Assembly (NCBI RefSeq): GCF_019857225.1
Contig: NZ_JAFJSY010000080.1
Coordinates: 1-44,147, forward strand
Source of the DNA: Streptomyces plumbidurans
GTDB lineage: Bacteria; Actinomycetota; Actinomycetes; Streptomycetales; Streptomycetaceae
Direction of reading: 5' to 3'
DNA length: 44,147 nucleotides
How positions within the stretch are numbered: position 1 is the stretch's first letter; each line of letters starts with the position of its first letter. Below, one piece after another: positions 31,000-41,300 of this stretch. Position numbers and translations under genes: made by a program. The notes beneath the pieces were generated by a model, which saw only the letters and a program-made list of their open reading frames with translations, was not told the DNA's origin and made no database searches.

Positions 31000-33084
31000 T
31001 CACAGGCTCAGCTCCGGGTGCAGCCGGTCCAGCGTCCACACCTGGCGGCGGCGGGCGGAGAGCGCGGTGAGCGCGAGCGCGCCCGCGGTGAACGCGGTGA
31101 GCACCACGCACGCGTGCCACACCGGTCCGAGACCGCCGCCCGTGATGAGCCTCCGGAGGGCGTCCACGACGTAGCTCATCGGCAGGAAGGGGTGCAGCGC
31201 GTTGAAGAAGCCCGGACTCGTCTGGACGGGGTAGGTGCCGCCCGCGGACGTCAACTGCAGCATCAGCAGGGCGAGGACGAGGATGCGGCCCGCCGCTCCG
31301 AAGCGTGCGTTCAGCCACTGCACGATCGCCCCGAAACACGCCGTCACCAGGAACAGGAAGCCGATCGTGCCGGCCGCCCGGACCATCTGCAGGCCGATCG
31401 CCCAGTGCAGCACCGCCATCAGGGACACCGTCTGCAGCACACCGATCGCGACCACCGGGAGCCAGCCCGCGAGGGCGATCCGCCACGCCGGGGCGCCCGT
31501 GGCGAGCGCGCGCCGGTTCATCGGCGGGATCAGCATGTACGCCACCATGGCGCCAACCCACAGGGACAGCGGGATGAAGTACGGGGCGAAACCGGTGCCG
31601 TAGTTGGGCGCCCTGTGCAGGTCCTTGGAGACGAGGTGGACCGGGTCGGCCATGACCCCGGTGCGGTGGTCGCGGTCCTGCTTGTCGTAGTCCGGGATCT
31701 TCCCGGCGCCGTCGTGCAGCCCGCCCGCGAGCTTCCCGGAGCCGTCCACGAGCTTGAACATGCCGCCGTTGAGGGTGTCGGCGCCGGTCTTCAGCTTGCC
31801 GACGCCCTCGTCCAGGTCGGCCGCGCCGCCGGAGGCCGTGCCGAGCCCCTTGTGCAGCTTCTTGGCGCCCGCGGCGACCTTGCCCGCGCCGTCGTTCAGC
31901 TTGTTGATCTTCGTGACGGCGTCGGTGAGGTCCTCGGACAGGTGCGGTGCGCGGTCGGCGAGCGCCTGGGCCTGCTCCTGGAGGGTGGCCAGGTTGGTGT
32001 CGAGCTTCTTCAGGTCGCCGTTCTGGTCGCCGATCAGCGTGTTGAGGTCGTCGGCGACCGTCGCCACGTCCGCGGCGGCCTCCTTGGCCTTCTTCAGGTC
32101 GGAGCAGGCCGCGTCGGGCAGCACGGGGTTCTCGCAGCGCACCCGGTAGACGTCGTTCAGCGTGTCGGAGGCGGCGTGGGCGCCCTTGGCGGCGACCGGG
32201 GCGGTCTTGACCAGGGTGCCGAGGTTGTGGCGGATCGCCTTGGAGGAGTCCGCGACCAGCTGTGCGGTGTCCCCGATGGTCTTCTCGTTGTCCTTGAGGA
32301 AGGGGCCCGCCTTCTTGTCGACGGCGTTGACCTTGTCCGCGAGCGTCTGCGTGCCCGCCGCGACCTGCTTGGAGCCGTCCTCCAGGGCGCCCGCGCCGGT
32401 GTTGAGCTTCTTCAGGCCCTTGGAGAGTTTTCCGCTTCCGCTCTTGGCGTCCTTGAGGCCGTCGGCGAGGTCCTTGGAGCCCTTCTCCGCCTTCCCGATC
32501 CCGCCGTTGAGCCTGTCCGCCCCGTCGGCGGCCTTCACGGTCTGGCCGTGGATGTCGGAGAACGAGATGAAGATCCTGTCCAGGAAGGACCGCGAGGCCT
32601 TGGTGGAGGCGGCCTGGCGCACCTCGCTGAACACCGTCCGCGAGATCTGCCCGACGATGTAGTTGTTGGCGTCGTTCGTCCGCACCTGGAGGGCGCCCGT
32701 TTCCGGGGAGTCGCCGGCGCTGGACGCGATCCGTCGGCTGAAGTCGGCCGGCATGGTCAGCGACAGGTAGTACGTGCCGTTCTCCACGCCCGTGCGTGCC
32801 TGGTCGGCGCTCACCTCCTGCCAGTCGAAGACGTCGCTGTCGAGCAGCCCCTTGGTGAGGTCGTCGCCCGCCGCGAGCTTCTTGCCGTCGGCCGTCGCCC
32901 CCCGGTCGTCGTTGACGAGCGCCACGGGGATGCGGTCCAGCCGGCCGTACGGATCCCAGAACGACCACAGGTACAGCGCGCCGTACAGCAGCGGCAGCAC
33001 CAGGAGGGCCACCAGGGCGGCCCGGGGCAGCCTGCCCCTGCCGAAGCGCCTGAGCTCAAGCGCGGCGAGTCTCGGCGAGCGCAT
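31000..33084 (-). CDS. YhgE/Pip family ABC-2-type membrane protein
   Basis: This 694-residue protein has one N-terminal transmembrane helix (about 22-40) with the family motif LVLPLLYGALYLWSFWDPYG in parts, then a large extracytoplasmic domain of helical repeats (residues 160-480: DGADRLNGGIGKAEKG-like units with Leu and Gly spacing), and five C-terminal helices from about residue 500. Family members are transport-related (phage-infection protein) or type VII secretion-like. It overlaps the ABC gene by 29 nt, and TetR follows. An export or efflux role is inferred. Substrate unknown. Confidence 0.9.
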   Translation of the reverse strand: MRSPRLAALELRRFGRGRLPRAALVALLVLPLLYGALYLWSFWDPYGRLDRIPVALVNDDRGATADGKKLAAGDDLTKGLLDSDVFDWQEVSADQARTGVENGTYYLSLTMPADFSRRIASSAGDSPETGALQVRTNDANNYIVGQISRTVFSEVRQAASTKASRSFLDRIFISFSDIHGQTVKAADGADRLNGGIGKAEKGSKDLADGLKDAKSGSGKLSKGLKKLNTGAGALEDGSKQVAAGTQTLADKVNAVDKKAGPFLKDNEKTIGDTAQLVADSSKAIRHNLGTLVKTAPVAAKGAHAASDTLNDVYRVRCENPVLPDAACSDLKKAKEAAADVATVADDLNTLIGDQNGDLKKLDTNLATLQEQAQALADRAPHLSEDLTDAVTKINKLNDGAGKVAAGAKKLHKGLGTASGGAADLDEGVGKLKTGADTLNGGMFKLVDGSGKLAGGLHDGAGKIPDYDKQDRDHRTGVMADPVHLVSKDLHRAPNYGTGFAPYFIPLSLWVGAMVAYMLIPPMNRRALATGAPAWRIALAGWLPVVAIGVLQTVSLMAVLHWAIGLQMVRAAGTIGFLFLVTACFGAIVQWLNARFGAAGRILVLALLMLQLTSAGGTYPVQTSPGFFNALHPFLPMSYVVDALRRLITGGGLGPVWHACVVLTAFTAGALALTALSARRRQVWTLDRLHPELSL

Positions 33085-33793
33085 CCGCCTTCTCCTTCGT
33101 CTCGGGAGCCTCCTTGGTGGACACGACGACGGCGTCGCCGGGAGCCGCGCTGCACACCGCCACGACCGTCGTCCCGGACTCGGCGACCGACCTCAGCAGC
33201 GCCCAGACCTCGCCCCGTTCGGCGTCCGAGAGCTTGAGGTCGGTGTCGTCGACGCCGAGCAGCCGGGGGCGGCCCAGCAGGGCGAGCGCGATGGACAGCC
33301 GCAGCGCCTCCATCCGCTCCAGGTCCCGTACGGCCGTACGGGAGCCCTTGGGCAGCGCCTCCCGGTCCAGGCCCGCAGCGGCCAGCGCGGTGTCGATGCG
33401 CAGCCTCGCCTCGGCCCGGCGCTCGGCGCGCGGCCGCAGCAGCGCGCGCAGCGAGTCGCCGAACCTGCGCTGCAGCAGCGCCCGCTCGTGCAGATGCTCG
33501 GCCACGGTCAGGGCCGGTTCGAGCTCGATGACCCCGGCGACGTGCGCGAGCGCGCAGACCCGGCGTACGGCCGCCATCTGCTGGGGCAGCTTCCGGCCGC
33601 CGACCTCGGCCGCTCCCTCGGTGGCCTTCATCCGGCCCGTGAGCGCGAGCAGCAGACAGGTGCGGCCGGACCCGGACGGGCCCTCGATCGCGATCAGCGA
33701 GCCGGGCTCCGCGTCGAACGCGACGTCGCGGAAGGCCCAGCCGCGCGGGCCCTTCAGGCCCAGCCCTCGGGCGGTGACACCCACACCGGACAC
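33056..33793 (-). CDS. ABC transporter ATP-binding protein with degenerate motifs
   Basis: This 245-residue protein aligns with ABC ATPases, with an IEGPSGSGRTCLLLALTG P-loop. The conserved Walker A Lys is replaced by Arg. The signature LSGGQ is absent (LERMEALRLS at the place), and Walker B reads LLGVDDTD with Asp in the usual Glu position. ATP hydrolysis is therefore doubtful or slow. It is the first gene of the ABC-YhgE-TetR operon and overlaps YhgE by 29 nt. The start is GTG 33793, with GGGGAG 4-5 nt upstream. GTG 33805 is an alternative. Confidence 0.85.
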   Translation of the reverse strand: MSGVGVTARGLGLKGPRGWAFRDVAFDAEPGSLIAIEGPSGSGRTCLLLALTGRMKATEGAAEVGGRKLPQQMAAVRRVCALAHVAGVIELEPALTVAEHLHERALLQRRFGDSLRALLRPRAERRAEARLRIDTALAAAGLDREALPKGSRTAVRDLERMEALRLSIALALLGRPRLLGVDDTDLKLSDAERGEVWALLRSVAESGTTVVAVCSAAPGDAVVVSTKEAPETKEKADALAETRRA

Positions 33794-33822
33794 GGTTCTC
33801 CCCACCCCTGCATCCCCAAAAT

Positions 33823-33844
33823 TTGAACTGACTGGTCAGTGCAA
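33823..33844. promoter_or_regulatory. TetR-type operator upstream of ABC-YhgE-TetR
   Basis: A near-perfect inverted repeat: TTG (33823-33825) and CAA (33842-33844) outside, ACTGAC (33827-33832) and GTCAGT (33835-33840) inside, with a 2-nt centre. It lies 30 nt before the ABC GTG and is the likely autoregulatory site of the TetR protein. A one-mismatch copy of the core occurs at 2002-2015. Confidence 0.8.
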
Positions 33845-33963
33845 AAACTATCCCGAACCTTCGATCGAAGCAAAACACCAGGTCAGAACGGATTGTCAGT
33901 GGCATACCGCACGATGGACACATACGGCCACAGGGCCGTCACGCAGACGACAGGAGGTTCGTC

Positions 33964-34530
33964 ATGGCCACCTACCACGCAGCAGCCGCCCGCCGGCGCC
34001 GCGCCACCGGCCCTGCCCCCTCACTGACCGGCCCGGCGAGCGACGTCCACCCCGTGCTGCGCCGGACCACGGCCCCGCCCGCCGCCCTCGACCTGCTCGC
34101 CCAGGCCCGCGCTGGACTGGACGAGGCAGCCGTCCTCGAAACCCCCAACGAGCGCTACGCGACGGCCCACCTCGCCGCCCTGCGCACGGCCGCGGCGGTG
34201 CTCGCCGCCCGGGGACGCCCGGAGCCGTCGTCCCGACGCCGTGCCCGCATCCGGAGCGCCTGGGAAGTGCTCCCCGAGATCGCGCCCGAACTGACCGAGT
34301 GGAGCGTGCTGTTCGCCTCCGGCGCCCGGCGGCGCGCCCGCGCGGAGGCGGGCATACAGGGCGCGGCCACCCGCCGCGACGCCGACGACCTGATACGGGA
34401 CGTGGCGATGTTCCTGCGTCTGGTCGAGCGGATGCTCGTCCTGCAGCCCGTCCTCCCGCAGCCGCGCCAGGACGCCGACCACCCGCACCCGGACGCGCAC
34501 AGCGACCGCGACTTACCGGACACGGGATGA
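33964..34530 (+). CDS. SAV_6107-type HEPN domain protein
   Basis: This 188-residue protein is known in Streptomyces as a SAV_6107-type HEPN protein. Residues 40-160 form helices with ERYATAHLAALRTAAAVLAARGRP in parts and a conserved SAWEVLPEIAPELTEWSVLFA region. HEPN domains elsewhere bind or cut RNA or nucleotides, but I do not see a clear RxxxxH motif of an active RNase, so the role is unknown. The N and C termini are disordered. GGAGG lies 6-7 nt before the ATG. The TetR operator and a short promoter region lie upstream, divergent to the ABC operon. Confidence 0.82.
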   Translation: MATYHAAAARRRRATGPAPSLTGPASDVHPVLRRTTAPPAALDLLAQARAGLDEAAVLETPNERYATAHLAALRTAAAVLAARGRPEPSSRRRARIRSAWEVLPEIAPELTEWSVLFASGARRRARAEAGIQGAATRRDADDLIRDVAMFLRLVERMLVLQPVLPQPRQDADHPHPDAHSDRDLPDTG

Positions 34531-34722
34531 GGGAGTCCGCCGTACGAGACGTTCGGCGGGGCAGGCCACCGCCGTGACCGGGCGGACCGCCGAAGGCAAT
34601 AGGGTGGAAGCCGCCTGAAGCCTTCCCTCCCGTGCCCGTGCCCGTGCCCGGGCCCGGGCCGGGGAAGCAGCCCGTTCGCTCCGCCGTGCAAGGGGCGGTG
34701 CCGCGCCGAGGAGTCATCTGCC
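34531..34722. repeat. Intergenic region with CCCGTG/CCCGGG hexamer repeat
   Basis: Six tandem hexamers (CCCGTG x3, then CCCGGG-like units) occupy 34629-34664. The end is self-complementary (CCCGGGCCCGGG) and could fold. AGGAG at 34707-34712 is the ribosome site for the next gene. I see no other signal. Confidence 0.6.
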
Positions 34723-35550
34723 GTGTCGGACCCGATGCGCCCACCCGTCTCCCACCACCACCCTCGAACGACGTCGCTGCGCGCCGACCCCCCTCGTCCC
34801 CGAGCCTCTCTCCGTACCGCCGTGGTCTGGGAGGTCCTCCAGGACGCCCTGGAGCGCCGGGTCAAGGCCACGGGACGTGAGTCGCTCGACGTCCTCGACA
34901 CCGGAGGCGGCAGCGGCCACTTCGCCGTGCCCGTCGCCCGCCTCGGCCACCGGGTCACCGTCGTCGACCCCAGCCCCAACGCGCTCTTCGCGCTGGAGCG
35001 CCGTGCCGCCGAGGCCGGCGTCGCCGACCGCGTCAGGGGCGTCCAGGGCGACGCCCACGGCCTCTTCGACGTGGTCGAGCGCGGTGGCCACGACGTGGTG
35101 CTGTGCCACGGCGTCCTGGAGTACGTCGACGACCCGGCGGAGGGCCTGCGCAACGCGGTCGCCGCCCTGCGCTCCGAGGGTGTCCTCAGCCTGCTCGCTG
35201 CGGGCCTCGGGGGCGCCGTGCTCGCGCGCGCCCTGGCCGGCCACTTCAAGGAGGCCAGGCAGGCCCTCGACGACCCGAACGGCCGCTGGGGCGAAGGCGA
35301 CCCCGTGCCGCGCCGCTTCACCGCCGAGCAGCTCACCGCCCTGGTCGAGGGCGCGGGCCTCAGGGTCGGCGCGGTGCACGGCGTGCGGGTCTTCGCCGAC
35401 CTCGTCCCCGGCGTCCTGGTGGACACCGAACCCGGCGCCCTGGAGGCGCTGCTGAAGCTGGAGGAGGCGGCGGCCGAGAACCCCGCCTTCCACTCCGTGG
35501 CCACCCAGCTCCATGTGCTCGGCGAGACCCAGGGGGCCTTCGGGGCCTGA
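34723..35550 (+). CDS. Class I SAM-dependent methyltransferase
   Basis: This 275-residue methyltransferase has a SAM-binding core (about 54-170): motif I VLDTGGGSGHFAVPVA, VTVVDPSPNAL with the acidic residue of motif II, GDAHGL, and motif IV DVVLCHGVLEYVDD. The C-terminal part (RRFTAEQLTALVEGAGLRVGAVHGVR in parts) resembles the SmtA/CmoM-type family. The substrate is not recognisable. AGGAG lies 9 nt before the GTG at 34723. The N-terminal 25 residues are Pro/Arg-rich and not conserved. It sits between the HEPN protein and DUF3040. Confidence 0.85.
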   Translation: MSDPMRPPVSHHHPRTTSLRADPPRPRASLRTAVVWEVLQDALERRVKATGRESLDVLDTGGGSGHFAVPVARLGHRVTVVDPSPNALFALERRAAEAGVADRVRGVQGDAHGLFDVVERGGHDVVLCHGVLEYVDDPAEGLRNAVAALRSEGVLSLLAAGLGGAVLARALAGHFKEARQALDDPNGRWGEGDPVPRRFTAEQLTALVEGAGLRVGAVHGVRVFADLVPGVLVDTEPGALEALLKLEEAAAENPAFHSVATQLHVLGETQGAFGA

Positions 35551-35827
35551 CGCACCTCGTGCGGCGCGCCGCTGATCAGGGACTGGAGCGCACATGGAGT
35601 ACGCCACAGGCCCCCCGATCGGGCGCTCGTCGCCGTATGATCGAGGGAGACCGCCCGGCATGACGGGTCGGCCGTTGGGGAATGCAGGATTCAGCGAGCC
35701 GGGACGTACATGGCGGATTCCGGTTGGTCAATTGGCGCAGAGGGGCGGGTTTCACGGGGGCGATTCCCTGCCTATCCTGAAGGGACCCCCCGGGTCGCCC
35801 CGGCGACTGCACGATGAGGAGGACTCC
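35551..35827. promoter_or_regulatory. Intergenic region upstream of DUF3040
   Basis: This 277-nt gap has no convincing gene. An in-frame extension of DUF3040 from 35594 has no domain. TATCCT near 35771 is a candidate -10, followed by TCCCT/AGGGA repeats near 35765-35785. The ribosome site GAGGAGG at 35815-35822 precedes the GTG at 35828. Confidence 0.5.
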
Positions 35828-36220
35828 GTGCCGCTCTCGGAGCACGAGCAGCGCATGCTCGAGCAGATGGAGCGAGCGCTGTACGCCGAAGATCCCAAGT
35901 TCGCGTCGGCGCTTGAGGGAAGCGGGCTGCGTACGTACACCCGACGGCGGGTCTACCAGGCGGTCGCGGGCTTCCTCGTGGGTATCGCGCTCCTCATGGC
36001 TGGAATGGTCGCCAAGCAGGTGTGGCTCAGCGTGGTGGGCTTCCTGGTCATGCTGGGATGCGCCGTGCTGGCCGTCACCGGCTGGCGCAAGGCCCCCAAG
36101 CCGGGCGAACAGCCCGCGACGGGCGCCCCGCAGGCGCGCCGTCAGGGACGGCAGAAGCGCTCCATGATGGACCGGATCGAGCAGCGCTGGCAGCGCCGCC
36201 GCGACGAGCAGGGCCACTAG
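35828..36220 (+). CDS. DUF3040 membrane protein
   Basis: This 130-residue actinobacterial protein begins VPLSEHEQRMLEQMERALYAEDPKFA in parts, the DUF3040 signature. Two transmembrane helices follow (about 45-62 and 65-82), then a Lys/Arg-rich cytoplasmic tail. DUF3040 proteins are conserved upstream of rsmH and ftsL in actinobacteria (Rv2169c-like). The function is unknown. A role in division or envelope is inferred only from position. GAGGAGG lies 5 nt before the GTG. A strong terminator follows at 36236. Confidence 0.9.
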   Translation: MPLSEHEQRMLEQMERALYAEDPKFASALEGSGLRTYTRRRVYQAVAGFLVGIALLMAGMVAKQVWLSVVGFLVMLGCAVLAVTGWRKAPKPGEQPATGAPQARRQGRQKRSMMDRIEQRWQRRRDEQGH

Positions 36221-36235
36221 CTCCCGTAGACGAGC

Positions 36236-36270
36236 GAGGGGGTGACCACCCGCCGGGTGGTCACCCCCTC
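36236..36270. terminator. Strong bidirectional terminator hairpin
   Basis: A perfect 16-bp inverted repeat (36236-36251 and 36255-36270) with a 3-nt loop lies between the convergent DUF3040 and transglutaminase genes. It should end both transcripts. Confidence 0.92.
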
Positions 36271-36376
36271 AGCCGTATGCGTCGTCCGGCATTCACGACG
36301 CCCCTCCTCCGGTCCTCCGACGGTTCTCCGGGGAGTTTGCGCGGGAGTCCTTGGGGGACGGGCGCCGTCCGTGCTG

Positions 36377-38893
36377 TCAGCCGCCGCTCTCCTGCCCGGA
36401 CGGCCGGCGCACCAGCGCCGTCAGGGCCGACCAGCGGTCCGCCAGGCGGGCCCTGACGGCGGCCCAGCGGTCCGTGACCTCCCACACCGCCCGGATCGCC
36501 GACCGGGGCGCCACCACCGCATGCACCCGGGCGGTCCAGGCGGCCCGGGACCGCAGCGCCACCCGCAGCCTGCGCACATCGTCGGCCAGCCCGGGCCTGA
36601 CCTGCGGCTCGGGCGCGTAGAGCACCACCTCCACCGCGCTCGCCACCCGGTGCACCGACTCCGCCGAGGCCGGATCCAGCTGTCCGAGCCGCACGATGCG
36701 CGCCGCCGCCTTGCGCGGGGTGAGCGCGTCGTCCGGCACGATGCCGTAGTCCCAGGCCGTGTCCGTCAGCTCGCGCCAGACGGCCAGGACATGGCCCGCG
36801 GCCAGCTCCGCCGCGAACCGTGCCTCGGCCTCGACCGGCGGGGCCGTCACATCAAGGTCGTCCGTCGCCCCGGCGGCCGGACGCCGCCATCTGCGGGACT
36901 CGCGGGCCGACGTCGGCCCGGACGCGGAGTGCTGGGCCGACGTCAGCCGCACCGAGCGCCGTCGCAGGCGCCACAGCATGGGCAGCAGCGGTACGGCGAG
37001 CACCAGAAGCGCGAGCAGGGACCATCCGGCGAGCCGGTACCAGGGCAGGCCGCCGTCCTGCGGCTTGGCCGTGTCCAGCGGGACCGCGCCCGCGCATGCC
37101 TGGAGCTTCTTGTCCTCGGCCGAGCAGCTCGTGCTCGCCGACGGTGCCGACGAGGCGGAGGAGCCGGCCGACTGCGAGGGCCGCCGCACGTCGGGAAGGC
37201 TGGTGCCCGGGGTGTCCGTCTGCGTGTACGAGGGCGCCACACCGCGGTTCGGGGTGGGCTCGAAGCGGGTCCAGCCCACGCCCTCGAAGTACAGCTCCGG
37301 CCAGGCGTGCGCGTCCTTCAGGCCCACCGACACCGTGCTGTCCGCCTGCGGCGTACCGGGAGCGAAGCCCACCGCGACCCGGGCCGGTATGCCCAGGCTG
37401 CGGGCCATCGTCGCCATCGCGAAGGAGAAGTGGACGCAGAAGCCCTCCTTGTCCTTCAGGAAGCGGGCGATCGCCTGCGGGCCGTTGCCCACCTGCACCT
37501 GGGTGCTGTACTGGAAGCCGCCGTCCACGGCGAAGTAGTCCTGGAGCTTGACCGCCTGCTCGTAGTGGCTGGTCGCGCCCTCGGTGACCTTGCGGGCGGT
37601 CTTCGCCACCACCGCGGGCACCGAGTCCGGCAGCTTGGTGTAGTCGCGCTTGATCGCGGCGGGCGGCTCCGGCGCGTCCGCGAGCTGCTCCGCCGTCGGC
37701 TGCACATCGAGGCTCTTGACCACGTAGGTCTTGCCGCGCGTGGTCTCACCGTGGTCGCCGACCAGGGTCATGCCGACCGGTTCGTAGCGCCACTTGCCCG
37801 AGACGTCCACGTCGCTGGGCGGGTACGGCATCGGCAGCCAGTCCTGGGCGTACCAGTCGGCGGCCGAGACACGGGTCTCGATCTCCGCGCGCTTGACGTC
37901 CGGGGCGAGGCCGGACGGGGTCGGGAACGTGTGCGGCACGCCCTCGACGTGCCGCTTGGACGGCCGCCAGGTGCTGCCGTCGAAGTCGTCGAGCGACACG
38001 ATCCGCATGTACAGGTTCGAGATGTCGTCGCTGTTGGTCTTCAGGGTCATGACCTGGCGGTCCTCGTCCACGTTCAGACTGTCGCGCAACGAGACCAGGG
38101 GGTTCACCGCGGAGATCGTGCCGCCGCCTCCGTCGCCCGAGCCCACGCCCGTACCGGCCGCGTCCAGCAGGCCGCCGTTCATCGCGGGCAGGGCCAGCGG
38201 CACCACGAGGGCGACGCCCAGGGCGACGAACCCGATCCGCCGCCCGGTGCGGACCGGCGCCACCGCGCCCTGCTCCGCGCCCGGCGAGCGCGCGGCGCCG
38301 CCGAAGATCCGGCCCCACTGCGAGAGCCGCTCACGTCCCTCGGCCAAAAGCAGCATCAGATAGCCGCCCGCGGCGACCAGGAACCACAGCCAGTCGGCGC
38401 CGCCGTCGGACAGCCCCGCGGCCACGGAGTACAGCGCGAGCAGGGGCAGACCGGCCGGGGCCGCGCTGCGGAAGGTCACCGCCAGCGTGTCCACCGCGAG
38501 GCCGATGATCAGCACCCCGCCCAGCAGCATCAGCCGGATGCCGTCGGACTCCAGGGGCGCCGGGATCGCGTACCGCGCGATGTCGTCGCCCCCCTGCTGC
38601 AGCAGGTCGGAGAAGTGACGGAAGGCCTCGGGGCCCGGGACCAGCCCGATCAGGGCCTGCTGCCGGGCGAAGGCCAGGGTCAGCAGCATCAGCGTGACGA
38701 GGGCCTGCGCCGCCACCGTCAGCGGCCGGGCGAGCGGCACCCGGCGGGTCGCCGCGCCCACACCCGTCTGCACCGCCAGCATGAAGGCCGCCTGCAGGAT
38801 CCAGGTGGCGGGGGAGACCAGGGGCAGCAGGGCGCAGGACGCCATCAGCGTGGCCGCCCAGGCGCACAGCGCCATACGTGCCCGCCCGCTCAT
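36377..38893 (-). CDS. Transglutaminase-like TgpA-type membrane protein
   Basis: This 838-residue protein has an N-terminal DUF3488-type domain with about six transmembrane helices (to ~200), an extracytoplasmic transglutaminase core (about 380-560), one further transmembrane helix (~640-660) and a cytoplasmic C-terminal region. The core has Cys486 in FCVHFS, His529 in KDAHAWPE, and the acidic partner in WTRFEPTP, matching the thiol-protease-like triad. In other bacteria this MoxR-DUF58-TgpA set is found together. Its substrate in Streptomyces is unknown. Its start overlaps the DUF58 stop (ATGA). Residues 590-620 form a Ser-rich linker. Confidence 0.92.
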   Translation of the reverse strand: MSGRARMALCAWAATLMASCALLPLVSPATWILQAAFMLAVQTGVGAATRRVPLARPLTVAAQALVTLMLLTLAFARQQALIGLVPGPEAFRHFSDLLQQGGDDIARYAIPAPLESDGIRLMLLGGVLIIGLAVDTLAVTFRSAAPAGLPLLALYSVAAGLSDGGADWLWFLVAAGGYLMLLLAEGRERLSQWGRIFGGAARSPGAEQGAVAPVRTGRRIGFVALGVALVVPLALPAMNGGLLDAAGTGVGSGDGGGGTISAVNPLVSLRDSLNVDEDRQVMTLKTNSDDISNLYMRIVSLDDFDGSTWRPSKRHVEGVPHTFPTPSGLAPDVKRAEIETRVSAADWYAQDWLPMPYPPSDVDVSGKWRYEPVGMTLVGDHGETTRGKTYVVKSLDVQPTAEQLADAPEPPAAIKRDYTKLPDSVPAVVAKTARKVTEGATSHYEQAVKLQDYFAVDGGFQYSTQVQVGNGPQAIARFLKDKEGFCVHFSFAMATMARSLGIPARVAVGFAPGTPQADSTVSVGLKDAHAWPELYFEGVGWTRFEPTPNRGVAPSYTQTDTPGTSLPDVRRPSQSAGSSASSAPSASTSCSAEDKKLQACAGAVPLDTAKPQDGGLPWYRLAGWSLLALLVLAVPLLPMLWRLRRRSVRLTSAQHSASGPTSARESRRWRRPAAGATDDLDVTAPPVEAEARFAAELAAGHVLAVWRELTDTAWDYGIVPDDALTPRKAAARIVRLGQLDPASAESVHRVASAVEVVLYAPEPQVRPGLADDVRRLRVALRSRAAWTARVHAVVAPRSAIRAVWEVTDRWAAVRARLADRWSALTALVRRPSGQESGG

Positions 38894-40259
38894 GAGCCCG
38901 CCCCCTCACCGCTCGTCCCGCTCGCCGCCAGACCCGTGCGCTCGCGGTCCGCCTGCCGCCACAGCTCGCTCAGCGGCACGCCCCGAGGCACGCTCAGGGC
39001 TGTCCAGCCCGCCTCGCGCAGCATCCGCAGCCGCTCCCCGTGCTGGTCCAACGGACCGGGCACATCGCTCGGTTCCCGCATCCAGGCGCCGCTCTCCAGC
39101 ACGAAGGCGACCGCGCCCCCGCTGCGTTGGCGCATCTTGGCGGCCACCGCGGCCTGTTCGTCGTCCAGGTCGCCGAAGAAGGCGACCAGAAGCCCTTCGT
39201 TCCCGCCGCGCAGCACGTCGTACGCCCGGGACAGGCCCGTGCCGTCGGAGTGGTCGATCACCGCGAGGGTGTCCATCATCAGTCCGGCCGCGTCGGCCGT
39301 CTCCTGGCGCGCGCCCGCGAAACCGTCGGCGCCCTCGCCGGGCACCGAGTTGCCGCTGTCCGTCAGCAGCCGTACGGAGAAGCCCCGTTCGAGCATGTGC
39401 ACCAGCACGGACGCGGCGCCCGAGACGGCCCACTCGAAGGCCGAGTCAGGGCCCGCGCCCTCGTAGGCGATGCCCCGGGTGTCAAGCAGCACCGTGCAGC
39501 GCGCGCGCTGGGGCTGCTCCTCGCGGCGCACCATCAGCTCGCCGTAGCGGGCGGTCAGGCGCCAGTGGACGCGGCGCAGGTCGTCGCCGTAGCGGTAGCC
39601 GCGCGGGATCACGTCGTCCTCGCCGGCCAGGGCCAGCGAGCGCTGCCGGCCGTCGCCGTACCCCTTCGCCTCGCCGGCCAGCCGCACCGGAGGGAGCGCC
39701 TCCACGCGGGGGATCACCGTGAGGTTGTCGAACGTCGAGAAGGACCGGGTCAGCTCGCACATGCCGAACGGGTCGGTCAGGCGCAGCTGCAGCGGGCCGA
39801 GCGGATAGCGGCCGCGCAGGTCGGAGCGGACGCGGTAGGACACCTCGCGGCGGCCGCCCGGTTCCACCCGGTCCAGCACGAACCGGGGGCGCGGGCCGAG
39901 CACGTAGGGCACCCGGTCCTGGAGCATCAGCAGGCCCGTGGGCAGCCGCGAGACGTTGTCCATCCGCAGATGGACCCGGGCCTCGCTGCCGGCGGGCACG
40001 CGCGCGGGGGAGAGGCGGCGGCTGCCGGCCACGCGGTAGCGCGTGCGGTATAGGAACAGCGCGCAGACCAGGGGCAGCACGGCGAGCAGCAGGCCCACCC
40101 GCAGCAGATCGCTCTGCCCGAGGACGTAGGCGCAGACGGCGGCCGCGATGCCGGCCGCCAGGAAGGAGCGTCCGCGGGTCGTCAGGCCCGCCAGGGCCGT
40201 GCGGATGCCGCCCTTCTCGCCCCGGTCGGCGTCCGCGTGCCCCGTCCCCCCTGAGGTCA

Positions 40260-40260
<1 letters not shown>
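38890..40260 (-). CDS. DUF58 domain protein (vWA-like)
   Basis: This 456-residue protein has two N-terminal transmembrane helices (about 33-70), a beta-rich middle and a C-terminal DUF58 domain with GDDLRRVHWRLTARYGELMVR in parts, a typical signature. It has no enzyme motif of its own. DUF58 proteins are usually paired with MoxR AAA+ ATPases as substrate or adaptor. The start is ATG 40260, overlapping the MoxR stop by one base (TGATG), with GGAGG 5 nt upstream. GTG 40263 has too little spacing. The stop overlaps the TgpA start, so all three genes are coupled. Confidence 0.92.
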
Positions 40261-41300
<1,040 letters not shown>

